From NCBI GenBank assembly GCA_022059125.1, contig JAEUWY010000006.1, positions 1,612,001 to 1,676,000 on the forward strand: 64,000 bases of DNA. Reading direction: 5' to 3'. The stretch is from Corynespora cassiicola. Lineage: Eukaryota; Ascomycota; Dothideomycetes; Pleosporales; Corynesporascaceae. The position numbers were made by a program, and so were the translations under genes. This document shows, piece by piece, positions 24,140 to 34,531 of this stretch. Position 1 is the stretch's first letter. Each line of letters opens with the position of its first letter. Under the pieces are notes generated by a model that searched no databases, had not been told where the DNA came from, and saw nothing but the letters and a program-made list of their open reading frames with translations.

Positions 24140-25748
24140 ATGAAGTGTACAATGAGGGACGCCTTTGTGGCTTTGATATGGGCGAGCGCTGCCCTCGCGA
24201 CACCTTGTGAGTTGTATTGGAGTCCTGGACGGCGGAGTGGAGTACTAAACGTCGAGTAGTGATGGCTGAACGCATGTCGAGCGACCTTGAGGCACGGCAG
24301 TCGAGTAACGGAAAATGCCCTGCTTCATACACGACAAGAAACGGCATGTCGTTGACAACATACTGCAACACAAATAACCCTTTCAACGGTCAGCACAATC
24401 CCCAACGACGTCATCGTAACGACCTAATTGCTGAGATGATACAGATGCGCTGGACCCGTTCTCGGTCAACTCGATGCAAGAGTGTATGGAGCGCTGCTCA
24501 CGATACTGGGGCGATGGCGAAGGCTGCTTTGGTGTTGTCTGGCGAGAGAGCGACGGCAATTGTTGGATGCGCAACTCAACGACGGGAACGGCGAACATGG
24601 TTTCGAACGACGGCATTCACGCTGCGTTGGTGAATCAAGGTGAAATGTCGGAGCTTGATACCGATTGTCCGGAGACCGACCTCTCTACACACACTCTCAA
24701 CGGCACCGATGGCATCGGCTATACTGTACATTGCGGAAAGGTTATTGGGCAGTTCGACACATGTTGGGAGGGCTATCCTTCATGTCTTCAGAGTCCTTTC
24801 ATCGGGTATTACCATGCCACCAGTCTGGAACAGTGCCTCCAGTTTTGTGTGGATGAGCATCCACTTTGTCGCGCGGTCTCTTACAATCCTGGGCTCGAGA
24901 TTGGCTGTAAGTTTTGTGACATCTCTCTGATAGAATTATCAGCTAACAGGTGTCCAGTTGCCAATTGCTGGCCAAAGACCGGAGCAGGAAACACGCTCGA
25001 TAACCCCACTACCAACATGGGCATCCTGCATTCAGCCGTCATCACGTCCCTGAACCGGATTGACTCGACTTGCCCAGAAAACGACAAATACACGGCGTCT
25101 GATAACAAGGAGTTTGAAGTGCACTGCGGTCAGCTCAATACAGGCACGAACATTACCTCTGTCCACCGCCAAAACATCACCTCATGCATGGACGCATGCG
25201 CATCAAGCGACCAGAACTGTGTCGGCATCGTGTTCGACTCGTCCCTCTCTGGCGGATACAACAACTGCTACCTCCAGAACACGACGTCGGTCATTTCCGA
25301 CCAGGCCTCTGCAACCTACGCCCTCCTCACCGGCACCACCATCCCCACCGCCTCCACCACCCCAAGCGGAACCTCCGGCCCCAACCCCCCTGGCGGGTCC
25401 GACGGAGATGGCGACTCTTCTTCACAGGCCTGGATCGCCGGCCCCGTCATCGGCGGCGTCGCAGCCATCGCCATCATTGCCGGCGCCCTCTTCTGGTGGC
25501 GCCGCAGAAAGAACAAGCAGAGCCCCGCCACCGTCGAGAAGGACGGCAACACGTACGCCCAGGCTCCCGCCTACGGCGACCAGGGCGCCCCCCAGAACCA
25601 GTACTACAACAATGCGCCTAGCGAGCTGGGCGGCGATCATGCTAGGGAGTTGGCCACCGTCGAGTACAAGCCTACCACCAAGTATGCGGCTCATGCGCGG
25701 GAGCAGAGTGGGGCCGTTCCGACGCATGCTCCGCAGGAGTTGCCTTAG
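24140..25748 (+). CDS. Secreted-type PAN/apple-like cysteine-rich protein with C-terminal membrane anchor
   Basis: This is a predicted cell-surface type I membrane protein. Exons are 24140-24206, 24260-24388, 24445-24906 and 24958-25748, giving 482 aa. Exon 1 encodes a signal peptide, ending about ALIWASAALATP. Three related cysteine modules follow, each starting CPxxY/D and containing C-x3-C pairs: CPASYTTRNG with QECMERCSRYW, CPETDLSTH with EQCLQFCVDEHPLC, and CPENDKYTA with TSCMDACASSDQNC. A Ser/Thr/Pro/Gly linker leads to a membrane segment near 377-400 (AGPVIGGVAAIAIIAGALFWW), then RRRKNK and a cytoplasmic tail with PSELGG and APQELP. This layout is typical of Pezizomycotina PAN-like surface proteins. 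Ligand unknown. Intron 3 (24907-24957) is 51 nt with no in-frame stop, so a retained form would add 17 aa. Confidence 0.8.
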
Positions 25749-26507
25749 GGGTGATGCGCTGGTGTGAGTGTTTTGTTTCGTCCTGTTGCCTGAGAGATAT
25801 TAGAAAGAAAATGCACGAAAATGCATAAAATAAGAGAGGGAGACGGAAAGATGGAAAGGCGGAGATTAGACATTGAGAAACGAGAAGATTGGCTGTATGT
25901 GTAGTGTGGCATGCCGCGGACTTTGCATTTTTACAGTGGACGGGCGACTTTGGCATTATGGAGTGGAGGAATGCGTTTCTTGTTTATACCCTTCTGTTTT
26001 CCCTTTGACGAACTTGATGTAGCTATCCCACCTTGTAGTAGTACGTTAATTTCAGCACTTTCACGACTAGAAATGCCCCACTTCAACGAAAAACCATGTA
26101 CGAGGTCGACTTTGAGCTCGAAGCGGCGCAGCAGGCCGTAAACGTTTCCGAGCGTGCGCATACCCGGACGAAAGTGCAAGGATTCATGGTTTTTGAAGTA
26201 TCTTGTATTATTTTCCCCATCGCGTCGGTTATTCTTACAGATGCTGATGAACCATGAGGCATCTCTCCTGTTCTACACGGCGCACCGCTGGCCGGATCCC
26301 TCGCCGGCCAGCGTCCGCTTCGTCTATTTTACAATGGGCAACCCATGAGAAGAGCTGAGATAACATGCTGAATCAAAAGGTTGTAATGCAAGAAGGTTGG
26401 TAATGTCGAAGAGAAAAACCGCAATCCACGCTCCCCATCACTTATCGTAGTCCATGCACGTCTCTGCTTTCCAAAAAAACGTTCCGTTATAGCCGCCGAG
26501 GCAAAGT
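25749..26507. other. Intergenic region between convergent genes
   Basis: This region holds the 3' flanks of the PAN-like gene and TIM23. It is AT-rich at 25790-26000. Nothing else is supported. Confidence 0.6.
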
Positions 26508-27270
26508 TTATTCGCTCTCAAAGTACACCTTGCGGAAAACCTAGGGCTCGTGTTAGTATACGCTCGTACATGTGTGGTGGAACGGTTGAGCTTACCGCCC
26601 ATGTGCCTGCTACGCTGGCCACAATTCCGGAGCTAATTAGCATAGGCTTCGTTCCCCTCGTACTCTTGAAAATGGCACCGCTCAGCGCGCCTGCGAGCAC
26701 ACTGTTGGTCACGTCGTGTTTCCCCCTGTATGCGCCAATAGTGCTGTTGATGCCATTGTACACCATGGCGACGACGCCGGCCGAGTTACCCAAGAAGGGG
26801 CCTCTCCGCGTCACGGCGTTGAGCACGCCGTTCAACCGTAACCGGGGCGCCATGGTGGGCGGGTTCTTCTTCAGACCCTCGGCGAGTCCCCAGGCGCCTC
26901 CGACGGTCAGGGCGGAGAGGTACGAGATGCCAGTGCCATAGCAGAGGTCATCTGACCAGCCGCGCGATGGGAGGGCAGAGCGGCCGCCGGGGAGGTCAGA
27001 GAGGGCTGAGTCCTCGAGCGAGAGGAACTCTAGTGTGTCCTGGTTGAGACCGGCGAGCGGGTGCAATTGCGCCGGGTCGACGAGAAAATCTGAGGTGTTT
27101 TGCACGGCCGTCGCAGGGTCGAAGGGCGCGGGAGTAAAGTTGTCGGTCGGTTCCTGAGTCGGTGCCGGGGGAGGGGAGGACTTGCGACCGGTGATGGAGT
27201 CCCAGCTGTGGAATCGGTCAGTATGGCATTGGGGGTAGAATCAGACGGGTGGCGCGCCGTACATGGTCAT
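26508..27270 (-). CDS. TIM23: Tim23, channel subunit of the mitochondrial presequence translocase
   Basis: Tim23 forms the inner-membrane presequence import channel. Exons are 27270-27263 (8 nt), 27205-26596 and 26540-26508. The introns are 27206-27262 (GTACGG, CAG) and 26541-26595 (GTAAGC, TAG), and the product is 216 aa. The start reads MTIWDSITGRKSS. A hydrophilic intermembrane-space domain contains FLVDPAQLHPLAGLNQDTLEF. The Tim17/22/23 membrane domain carries GWSDDLCYGTGISYLSALT, GGAWGLAEGLKK, GNSAGVVAMVYNGINSTIG and a GALSGAIFKSTRG loop. The last exon gives VFRKVYFESE, the usual short basic C-terminus; without that intron the frame would run on into unrelated residues. The 8-nt coding first exon is the least certain part. 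The gene is divergent from URA5. Confidence 0.92.
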
Positions 27271-27604
27271 CTTGAATGTGTAGGGTGGGTGTGGTGTGAA
27301 GGAAGCGTTGATGAAGCAAAGCTCCGGCCGTCAATGGCGCAGTGGCAGACCCGAAACGCCCGGAAAGGTGCAAGGAAAAGATTAAAGCACGCCTTGGGCT
27401 GATGCGCAGGTGATGGGCTGGGGAGCGGCGCTGGAGGTGGAATGGAAATTTCTCCAGGGCAGCCTGCGCCAGGAGTGACGACTAGAAGAACGCTCGGGCC
27501 ACCAGCCCGGCTCATTCTCGACGAGGGCTTCCGAGCTCGGAAAAGAATTGCAGTGCGACTCACACAGCAGAAGACGCGCCGAGTACAGAAAAAACATCCT
27601 CAAA
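27271..27604. promoter_or_regulatory. Bidirectional promoter between TIM23 and URA5
   Basis: Only 334 bp separate the two start codons, so the genes must share this space for initiation. No specific site could be assigned by eye. The sequence is GC-rich without an obvious TATA box. Confidence 0.6.
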
Positions 27605-28306
27605 ATGGCCCTGCCTCAGTACAAGGAGAACTTCCTCAAGGACTGCGTCGCGTCCGGCGCTCTCAAGTTCGGCACCTTCACCCTCAAGTCCAAGCGCATC
27701 TCGCCCTACTTCTTCAATGCGGGCCTCTTCCACCGCGCCGACCTGCTGCGCTCCATCTCCTCTGCCTATGCCCACACGCTGAAGGCGCATGGCGAGGCGG
27801 ACCCCTCTTTCCAGTTTGACGTCTTGTTTGGCCCGGCCTACAAGGGAATCCCTCTGGCCGCCGCCTCTGTAGACAAGCTCGCCGATCTCGACATTGAAAA
27901 GTATGGCAAGAAGAGCTACAGCTTCAACCGCAAGGAGGCCAAGGACCATGGCGAGGGTGGAAACATCGTCGGCGCCTCCTTGAAGGGCCAGAAGATTGTC
28001 ATCGTCGACGATGTCATCACTGCTGGAACCGCCATCCGGGAGGCCATTGATATTATTAAGAGGGAGGGCGGCGAGCTTGTAGGCATCATTGTCGCCTTTG
28101 ACAGGCTTGAGAAGACGCCCAGTGCCACCGATGATGATGGTACCCCCAGGCCCAGCGCCATTGGAGAAGTCAGAAAGCAGTATGGCATCCCCGTCTTGTC
28201 CATTCTGACCCTGGACGATGTGATCGAGTACCTCCGGGCCTTGGGCAACCCGGAAGACCTTAAGAGGCTGGATGAGTATCGCGCAAAGTACAAGGCGAGC
28301 GACTAA
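27605..28306 (+). CDS. URA5: Orotate phosphoribosyltransferase
   Basis: This enzyme converts orotate and PRPP to orotidine 5'-phosphate in de novo pyrimidine synthesis. It is a single-exon protein of 233 aa, the usual size of the fungal enzyme. The start [20 protein letters not shown] follows a CAAAATGG context, and the upstream in-frame codons are not ATG. Motifs are [34 protein letters not shown] (orotate site), [14 protein letters not shown] (flexible catalytic loop with Lys and His) and the PRPP-binding signature [13 protein letters not shown] at about residues 131-143. The terminal region [14 protein letters not shown] matches the family. Codon use is biased towards C, as in SSC1. Confidence 0.97.
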   Translation: MALPQYKENFLKDCVASGALKFGTFTLKSKRISPYFFNAGLFHRADLLRSISSAYAHTLKAHGEADPSFQFDVLFGPAYKGIPLAAASVDKLADLDIEKYGKKSYSFNRKEAKDHGEGGNIVGASLKGQKIVIVDDVITAGTAIREAIDIIKREGGELVGIIVAFDRLEKTPSATDDDGTPRPSAIGEVRKQYGIPVLSILTLDDVIEYLRALGNPEDLKRLDEYRAKYKASD

Positions 28307-29274
28307 ATGAGCGCGGTGAGGTCTAGCAGGCCCACGTCACGTGCGCGCTCATCTGCCTCTCTCTTCCCACCTACGACGAGACGATGAGGATGATTCTATG
28401 GAAAATTGGATATTGGGTTGGGGAGAACTGGATATTTAGAACGGATAGAGAAAACGAAAACGTCGACCTTGAAATTTGCCGCAGCCAACCTATCCCCACG
28501 CCCTGATTTTAATGGCAACAAGTTGGATAGAAAAGGATCGGTCGGCCCTTCATTGATATTTATCCCCCAGTGACCATCTCAGAGCACTTCAGACATTAAC
28601 AAACATGAACGTAACGACTATCCAAGTGTATACCGAAGTATTATCTGTGACTACTCATCTTTCATGTCCCTACCCGTGGCATAGCCGACCACTACTCAGA
28701 CACACGACCAGACGGAACCTGGGTTGCAACATGGAGTCAAGTATTGCCGAGCTGCGGGCGCAGCACAAGCCTCGCGATAAACAAGTTAATTTGAACGGAT
28801 GCGATTTAGTGGATCGGCTGAGCACCTGAACCTGAACACGTTTCACGCTTTCTCGCCGCAGTGGGAACAACCTCATCTATTCCATCGCACCGTCGCTACC
28901 GTTGTCCAGTGTTGCCGAATATCCACCAGCGGTCTTGTGATCGTCCCTGTCCACCGGCCCTGCATGCATCCTTCCATCTTGGCGCTCGGGTCGCTTGGTC
29001 CCTTTCGTAAGCCACCCTGAGTGAATGTGTCCTTCCGCGACTCCTCGCCGGGAGCCCTCTGCCATGAACCTCGCTTGATCAGCCTATATACCCTTCTTTC
29101 CCACGCCTCTTAATGTTGCTTATTTTCACTTTCGCTGTTTCTTAATCCGCTCTTTGGACCCTGCGGGCTGTTGGAGCACTGCGCTGTGGCCCAGACAGCT
29201 CCCCGGCACCAGATATTCTGTCCCTCTCGCAAAGTTGCTTAATTTCTATGCGAACAGCCCGGTATTGATTCGTC
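28307..29274. other. Intergenic region between URA5 and MNS1
   Basis: This is the URA5 3' flank and MNS1 promoter. A CACGTG hexamer lies near 28337, and a TATATA-like stretch occurs near 29085. No gene is supported. Confidence 0.55.
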
Positions 29275-31152
29275 ATGGTCAGGATCAACGTGCCACGCGG
29301 TGCGCCCCACCAACCGCTTACCAGGAGGCACAAGAAAGTGCTGAGCTATGCTGCTCTCTTCGCATTATTCTTCGGTGCCTACTACCTATGGAATGGCCCA
29401 ATTGACCGCCTCGCCGTGCCCTTCACCGACCATGAAGCCTACATGAACGATCGAGCCAACGTCGATGGTTTCGTTTCCAAGGGATCCTACGATTGGCGCA
29501 AGGCCGCCTTCTACAATAAGCCCGAGTCCTACACGCCCCTACCCCCGGGCAAGCCGCGCACGCTACCGACCGTCCAATTCGATTTCCCGCCCGAAACGAA
29601 GGCGCAGAAACAACTTCGAGAGAAGCGACGTGTTGCTGTGCACAATGAGTTTGAGCGCAGCTGGTATGCCTACAAAAAGTATGCATGGAAGCAGGACGAG
29701 CTTAAGCCCTCTACTGCCGAAGGCTTGTCAACCTTTGGAGGGTGGGGAGCGACTCTTGTGGATTCTCTGGACACGCTGTGGATCATGGGTATGAAGAATG
29801 ATTTCTACAAGGCCGTTGGCGCAGTTGCCTCCATCGACTTTGGCAAGTCTGACGTGGGCTCCATAAGCGTTTTCGAGACCACGATCCGATACCTCGGAGG
29901 TCTGTTGAGTGCTTACGATCTTAGCCACGAGAAAGTGCTACTGGACAAGGCGGTTCAGCTCGGAGAGATGTTGTATCGAGCCTTCGATACCAACAACAAC
30001 ATGCCGCTGGACAGGCTTACGCTCGAAAGTGCTAAAAAGCCCAACAGCCTCGGCTTCATTGCGGATAGCAATATCTGCTTTGCTGCAGTCGGATCTCTCA
30101 CCATGGAGTTCACTCGGCTGGCCCAAATCACGCAGGAGGCCAAGTTCTATGACGCAGTCGCCCGCGTCACCGATTTCTTCGATAGCGCACAGAATACCAC
30201 GCGGATTCCCGGCTTATTCCCGACCAACGTGAATGCGTATAAACAAGACTTGAGTTTCGATCGCTCTTTCACCATTGGAGCCATGGCCGATTCCACTTTT
30301 GAATACTTCCCCAAGATGACTGCGCTTCTCGGCGGGCTGGAGCCAGTATACGAAAAACTGTACAAAGACTCCTCCGCCATGATTGATAAATTCATGCTCT
30401 TCCGGCCCATGCTCCCCGACAGTAAGGATGGAGAGGATCTTCTATTCTGTGGAAATGTATATGCCACTGACGTCGAAAACGTCAAGTTGGACGCAGAGAT
30501 GCAGCATCTGACGTGTTTCATTGGCGGAATGTTCGCGTTGGCTGGCCGTCTTTACAAGGACGAACACCACGTAGATCTCGGCGCAAAGCTGACCAAGGGG
30601 TGCATATTCGCGTACGAGTCGATGCCCACGGGCATCATGCCGGAAATATTCAACATGGCCGCTTGCGATGATCGCAACTCATGCCCCTGGAACCAGACAA
30701 AGTACGAGGAGGAAGTCCTCAAGCGCGCCTACGGAAAGAGCAAGGCAGACTTCCTCGCGGCCGTCGAAGAGTTGAAGCTGCCACCGGGCTACACGTACTT
30801 GCGCGACAAGCGTTACTTGCTAAGGCCCGAGGCTATCGAATCCGTATTCGTCATGTACCGCATCACCGGGGACGAGTATTACATGGATCGCGCCTGGGAT
30901 ATGTTTACGAGCATCCAGCGAGCGTCGTCGACTAGGTTCGCCAACGGCCAAGTCTTCGACGTCACTGCCGACCCGCCGCTTGACCCGGAGAACAAGATGG
31001 AGAGCTTCTGGCTGGCCGAAACGCTCAAGTACTTTTACCTGATTTTCAGCCCGCCCGACATGATCAGTCTAGATGACTGGGTGCTGAACACAGAGGCCCA
31101 TCCTTTTAGGAGACCAAAGCTGCTCAAGACAGAACCCGGTGCTCACTTGTAG
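29275..31152 (+). CDS. MNS1: ER class I alpha-1,2-mannosidase (GH47)
   Basis: This enzyme trims one mannose from Man9GlcNAc2 on N-glycoproteins in the ER or early Golgi and feeds glycan-dependent quality control. It is a single exon of 625 aa. It is a type II membrane protein: a short basic cytosolic tail (RRHKK), one membrane segment at about 22-39 and a lumenal stem. The GH47 domain shows GWGATLVDSLDTLWIMGM (about 156-173), FETTIRYLGGLLSAYDLS, HLTCFIGGMFALAGR, YLLRPEAIESVFVMYRIT and ESFWLAETLKYFYLIF. The near-terminal NTEAHPF contains Thr606, the calcium-binding Thr position of the family. All catalytic-region acidic motifs appear intact. There are no introns. Confidence 0.95.
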   Translation: MVRINVPRGAPHQPLTRRHKKVLSYAALFALFFGAYYLWNGPIDRLAVPFTDHEAYMNDRANVDGFVSKGSYDWRKAAFYNKPESYTPLPPGKPRTLPTVQFDFPPETKAQKQLREKRRVAVHNEFERSWYAYKKYAWKQDELKPSTAEGLSTFGGWGATLVDSLDTLWIMGMKNDFYKAVGAVASIDFGKSDVGSISVFETTIRYLGGLLSAYDLSHEKVLLDKAVQLGEMLYRAFDTNNNMPLDRLTLESAKKPNSLGFIADSNICFAAVGSLTMEFTRLAQITQEAKFYDAVARVTDFFDSAQNTTRIPGLFPTNVNAYKQDLSFDRSFTIGAMADSTFEYFPKMTALLGGLEPVYEKLYKDSSAMIDKFMLFRPMLPDSKDGEDLLFCGNVYATDVENVKLDAEMQHLTCFIGGMFALAGRLYKDEHHVDLGAKLTKGCIFAYESMPTGIMPEIFNMAACDDRNSCPWNQTKYEEEVLKRAYGKSKADFLAAVEELKLPPGYTYLRDKRYLLRPEAIESVFVMYRITGDEYYMDRAWDMFTSIQRASSTRFANGQVFDVTADPPLDPENKMESFWLAETLKYFYLIFSPPDMISLDDWVLNTEAHPFRRPKLLKTEPGAHL

Positions 31153-32149
31153 ATATAGGACGGTCCTGCTTGGTTTTCGCATGATACCCGTCTGGGGCCC
31201 GTAAAAGTGGCTCTTGGAACTATTGTTTTTGCATGGCTGCGGCTTCTAGGTATGCATATGGTTGGTGTTGGGCGCTTGACTTCGGTTCGTGTAGAGAAGA
31301 ACGCCTGTCTACTTGTCTTGATAGAAAAAAAGTGTAGATTTTATTGCATCTTGAGAGTTGAGATTTTTGCTATGGAAGCATTCCGTTCAGTCAGGATTGA
31401 CGAACATTTTAACCAATGAAGAAGAGTCTTGCCGTTGAGCCATGCAATGTTGCTCATGAGGCATGCTTTGCCCAAGTTGTTTCAAAGACACAAAGTCAAA
31501 GCGGAGGAGATCATAGGCAAGATCGTCCAGAGAACATATTCGAGAAGAACATAACACGGTGACAGATCTGATGGGCAAAGTGCCTCAGCTTTACGGGCAC
31601 TGCGAGGCATGGAGCTGTGGTTATGAAATCTCGGCACTATGTTCAACCGACCCTTAATTCCCAGCATTATTCCCATCACCAGATGCCGACTCGCTTTCAC
31701 AAGTCCACCAGCTACTCCAATACTCGTGATTACAACAGGTTCGCATTTATTACCTACCTAGGCAGCTTCCCAGATTGCTTTTACAAACACGTCCCTGTTG
31801 AAAGAAGCTAGTGCCGCACGTGACTTGGTCTGACGTAGTTTCCAAGATTGTCAAAAGAGCCGCCTGTGCTCCAGCGGCATCACGAGGCAAGCCTAATTCG
31901 GCTTCGCCACTTTGTGAATCCAAGCCTGCCTGCACACGTACTCCCGTCATTCTGCCACCAGGCAGCAACTTTACTAACCTACGCTTAACGACTGAGTGTG
32001 CCATTCTCCACATCATTTTCACCTGGCTTTGTGTGTCTGAACGTGTTTCCTTCGCTACCCGTTTTCTCCCATCCTTTCTCTCGGTTGGGAAGTCGTCGTA
32101 TTCCTTCCCGTAGCCACGATCGTCGCCACCCGAGTTCAGCCGCATAAAG
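31153..32149. other. Intergenic region between two plus-strand genes
   Basis: A 1-kb spacer holding the MNS1 3' flank and the promoter of the zinc-finger gene. No supportable gene. A minus-strand frame at 31750-32220 lacks motifs and overlaps the downstream start. Confidence 0.55.
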
Positions 32150-34030
32150 ATGGCGGATATCCCCCGGGGCTTCGCCATGCTGCCGTTGAACGAGACCGAT
32201 TTCTTAGATTTTGTATACAACTATTTCAAAGCTGAATATGCGCCTATCCGGTCCATCTGGGCCACTGCGACCGCCGAACCACGGCAGCCGCAAAGATGGA
32301 TGAGAATGGGTAATGAGCTCATGCCCCTCAGCTTTCGCCCAGCCAACGCCCAGGCTCAGAAAGATCTCGACTCTCTTGATTATTTCATCCGGAAATGGAA
32401 TCTTGATGCCGCTTTCTTGCGTGGCCTCATCATCCGTTTCTCCAAGTATGAAGTTCACGAACGCCTGGAGAAGAAGCTATTTGAAAGTTGTCGCCTAGAT
32501 CTAATGGTGCGAAAGGCACTAAAAGAGAAGCATTTGATCGATGCCCTATGGCCCAGTCCTGCTCCCAAAAACATCGACAAAGATTTGTTGAGCCAAGGCG
32601 TGCAGGTTCGCCGCTGGTACGGCGATATGTTCACAAAATACTTCCGGAAGCTACACTCCGTGGAGGAATTCTCACTACGGCCCGAGGTCGACGCAAAAAT
32701 CAAATCCAGTCAGACTTTGATGCTAGTTCCATTTGTGGATCACTTGGTACTCGGTGAAGTCGACCCAATCCGGCCCATTGTAGCACACGGATCTGGATAT
32801 TCGAATACAAGATCCTCTAGGCAAATCGATCGCGGTACCTTTGGCGAACCTGATCAATTTGAGATTAGGTTCGATGCTCCGACCGAAATCGAAGACACGC
32901 ACACCAAAAGCGTAGTGCGTCAATGTCAATGCCTAAAATGCGGGAGTAAAAGAGATGTCAGAGTTAACATATTCATCGACCCAACGCCTGGAACTTCTCT
33001 CCAGCGAAGCGAGACTTCGACGCGAGCACCATCGAATCCAAATACGTCAGCTCCAAGGCACAGCTCATCCAGGGCGGCACAGAAGTATAGGCCAGGTTAT
33101 GCAATGCCTGGAGCTCAGGAGCAAGCGCCTCCAATGCCCCCGCGCCCACAGCCGCAACCGCAACCACAGGACGAGCCTCATAGTATACGATCACCATCAC
33201 CACAGCAAAAGAGGCAATGTCCTCGCTGTACTTTCTTGAATCACCCAGAACTCACGTCATGCGAGATGTGTCAGGCGGATTTGCCAGATGCAACAATTGT
33301 CTCCAAGCCACCCAGCCCAGTGGTAACTGCGTCGCGGTCATTTCATTCTCATTCAGCATCACTACCACCGCCAACAAGTGCCAATACTCAGCCAAAGGGC
33401 CAACCTTCAGAGCGACCAACGCTACCAAACAGACACAGTCTCAGCTCAACCCTCTTCTCCATCTTCCCATTTTCTCAGCAGCACCAATCCGAGCACCATG
33501 CCAATCTCCCTTCCACACAATCCCAATCAGGCGGAACATCCGATGCACCAGAAATGCAACAAGTTCCAAAAGAACCCGAGCCCAAGCGCAAAGCCCCCAC
33601 GGCCCAGGAAGAACCGAGCCACAAAGGCAAAGGGCCAGAGCCACAACAACCGCCTCAGAAAGAGCCCTCGCTCCCTAAAAACCAAAAAAATGCAGTCATT
33701 GCCGACTCACCTCCAGATACCCCGCTAAACCAGACACCGGAATTGGCAATGATGCCTCTGACACCACCACCAGCCTCGTCTTCTCAGCAACACGCTTACC
33801 CTGCAGGTATGCCGCAGAGCCTCATGGATGACTTTGTGCCTGTATCTCCGGCTTTCAATCGAACTGAGGAGGAAGAGGATGCTGGGTGGGGCGAGATGAG
33901 CAAGGAAGAAGCGAGGAATGATGAAGATAGCGAATATGAAGGCGAGATTGTGGGGAGGAGGGAAGGGATGGTTGACCTGGATGCTGTGGCTAGGGAAGAG
34001 ATGGGCGTTTGGGGAGAGAGGGATGATTAG
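32150..34030 (+). CDS. NZF/RanBP2-type zinc-finger protein with a conserved-looking N-terminal domain
   Basis: A single-exon 626-aa protein. The N-terminal 190 residues are ordered, charged and helical (ETDFLDFVYNYFKAEYAPIR, LDYFIRKWNLDAAFLRGLII, RRWYGDMFTKYFRKLH). I do not recognise them with confidence. A second ordered block contains CQCLKCG near residue 260. A RanBP2-type zinc finger occupies 357-374: CPRCTFLNHPELTSCEMC, with Cys357, 360, 371 and 374. The Thr-Phe after the second Cys is the NZF pattern that binds ubiquitin in characterised members. The linker and the following 200 residues are Pro/Gln/Ser-rich, and the C-terminus is acidic (TEEEEDAGWGEMSKEEARNDED). Ubiquitin binding is inference. 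It is tail-to-tail with the SDR gene. Confidence 0.8.
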   Translation: MADIPRGFAMLPLNETDFLDFVYNYFKAEYAPIRSIWATATAEPRQPQRWMRMGNELMPLSFRPANAQAQKDLDSLDYFIRKWNLDAAFLRGLIIRFSKYEVHERLEKKLFESCRLDLMVRKALKEKHLIDALWPSPAPKNIDKDLLSQGVQVRRWYGDMFTKYFRKLHSVEEFSLRPEVDAKIKSSQTLMLVPFVDHLVLGEVDPIRPIVAHGSGYSNTRSSRQIDRGTFGEPDQFEIRFDAPTEIEDTHTKSVVRQCQCLKCGSKRDVRVNIFIDPTPGTSLQRSETSTRAPSNPNTSAPRHSSSRAAQKYRPGYAMPGAQEQAPPMPPRPQPQPQPQDEPHSIRSPSPQQKRQCPRCTFLNHPELTSCEMCQADLPDATIVSKPPSPVVTASRSFHSHSASLPPPTSANTQPKGQPSERPTLPNRHSLSSTLFSIFPFSQQHQSEHHANLPSTQSQSGGTSDAPEMQQVPKEPEPKRKAPTAQEEPSHKGKGPEPQQPPQKEPSLPKNQKNAVIADSPPDTPLNQTPELAMMPLTPPPASSSQQHAYPAGMPQSLMDDFVPVSPAFNRTEEEEDAGWGEMSKEEARNDEDSEYEGEIVGRREGMVDLDAVAREEMGVWGERDD

Positions 34031-34531
34031 GATAATTCGGCCGAGCGAATGGCAGGCTCTATCAATATCCGATGGTCGTATGTGATTAGGATGATTGTTT
34101 GTTTTGCATTTTGTTACGATTGCGGAAGCGGAAGGCGCAACAGTGGAAGTGATGGTTCGCTGATCTTCGGTGTGTTTTTTCGCCATACACGAGCGTCACG
34201 TATCATGGCATACATATAGATGATTTGCTTGGTTTGATCGTCCCTGTTATGTTCGGAGTTTTGCTTGCGGTTGAGTCGGAGTAGGGTATATTCAGCTTTT
34301 TGGGCATGAATGGTATGTCCTGCCACAAATACCATCATGTTTAGCAACACTTTCGGATTGAAACAATACTAGATTTAAGTATATGGCGTTCTGGCACAGT
34401 CACTTTAGCAAGTAATCCGTGGTATTCATGAATGATTCAATAGGCTAGCGTAGTGACTATGGCGTACTGAACAAATGCTATGTTACACTCTATTTAGATG
34501 GGGGTCGTATTCTCCGTGTGGGGTATCAAAT
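34031..34531. other. Intergenic region between convergent genes
   Basis: A 501-bp spacer between the zinc-finger gene and the SDR gene. It is T-rich and AT-rich towards 34400. Nothing else seen. Confidence 0.6.
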
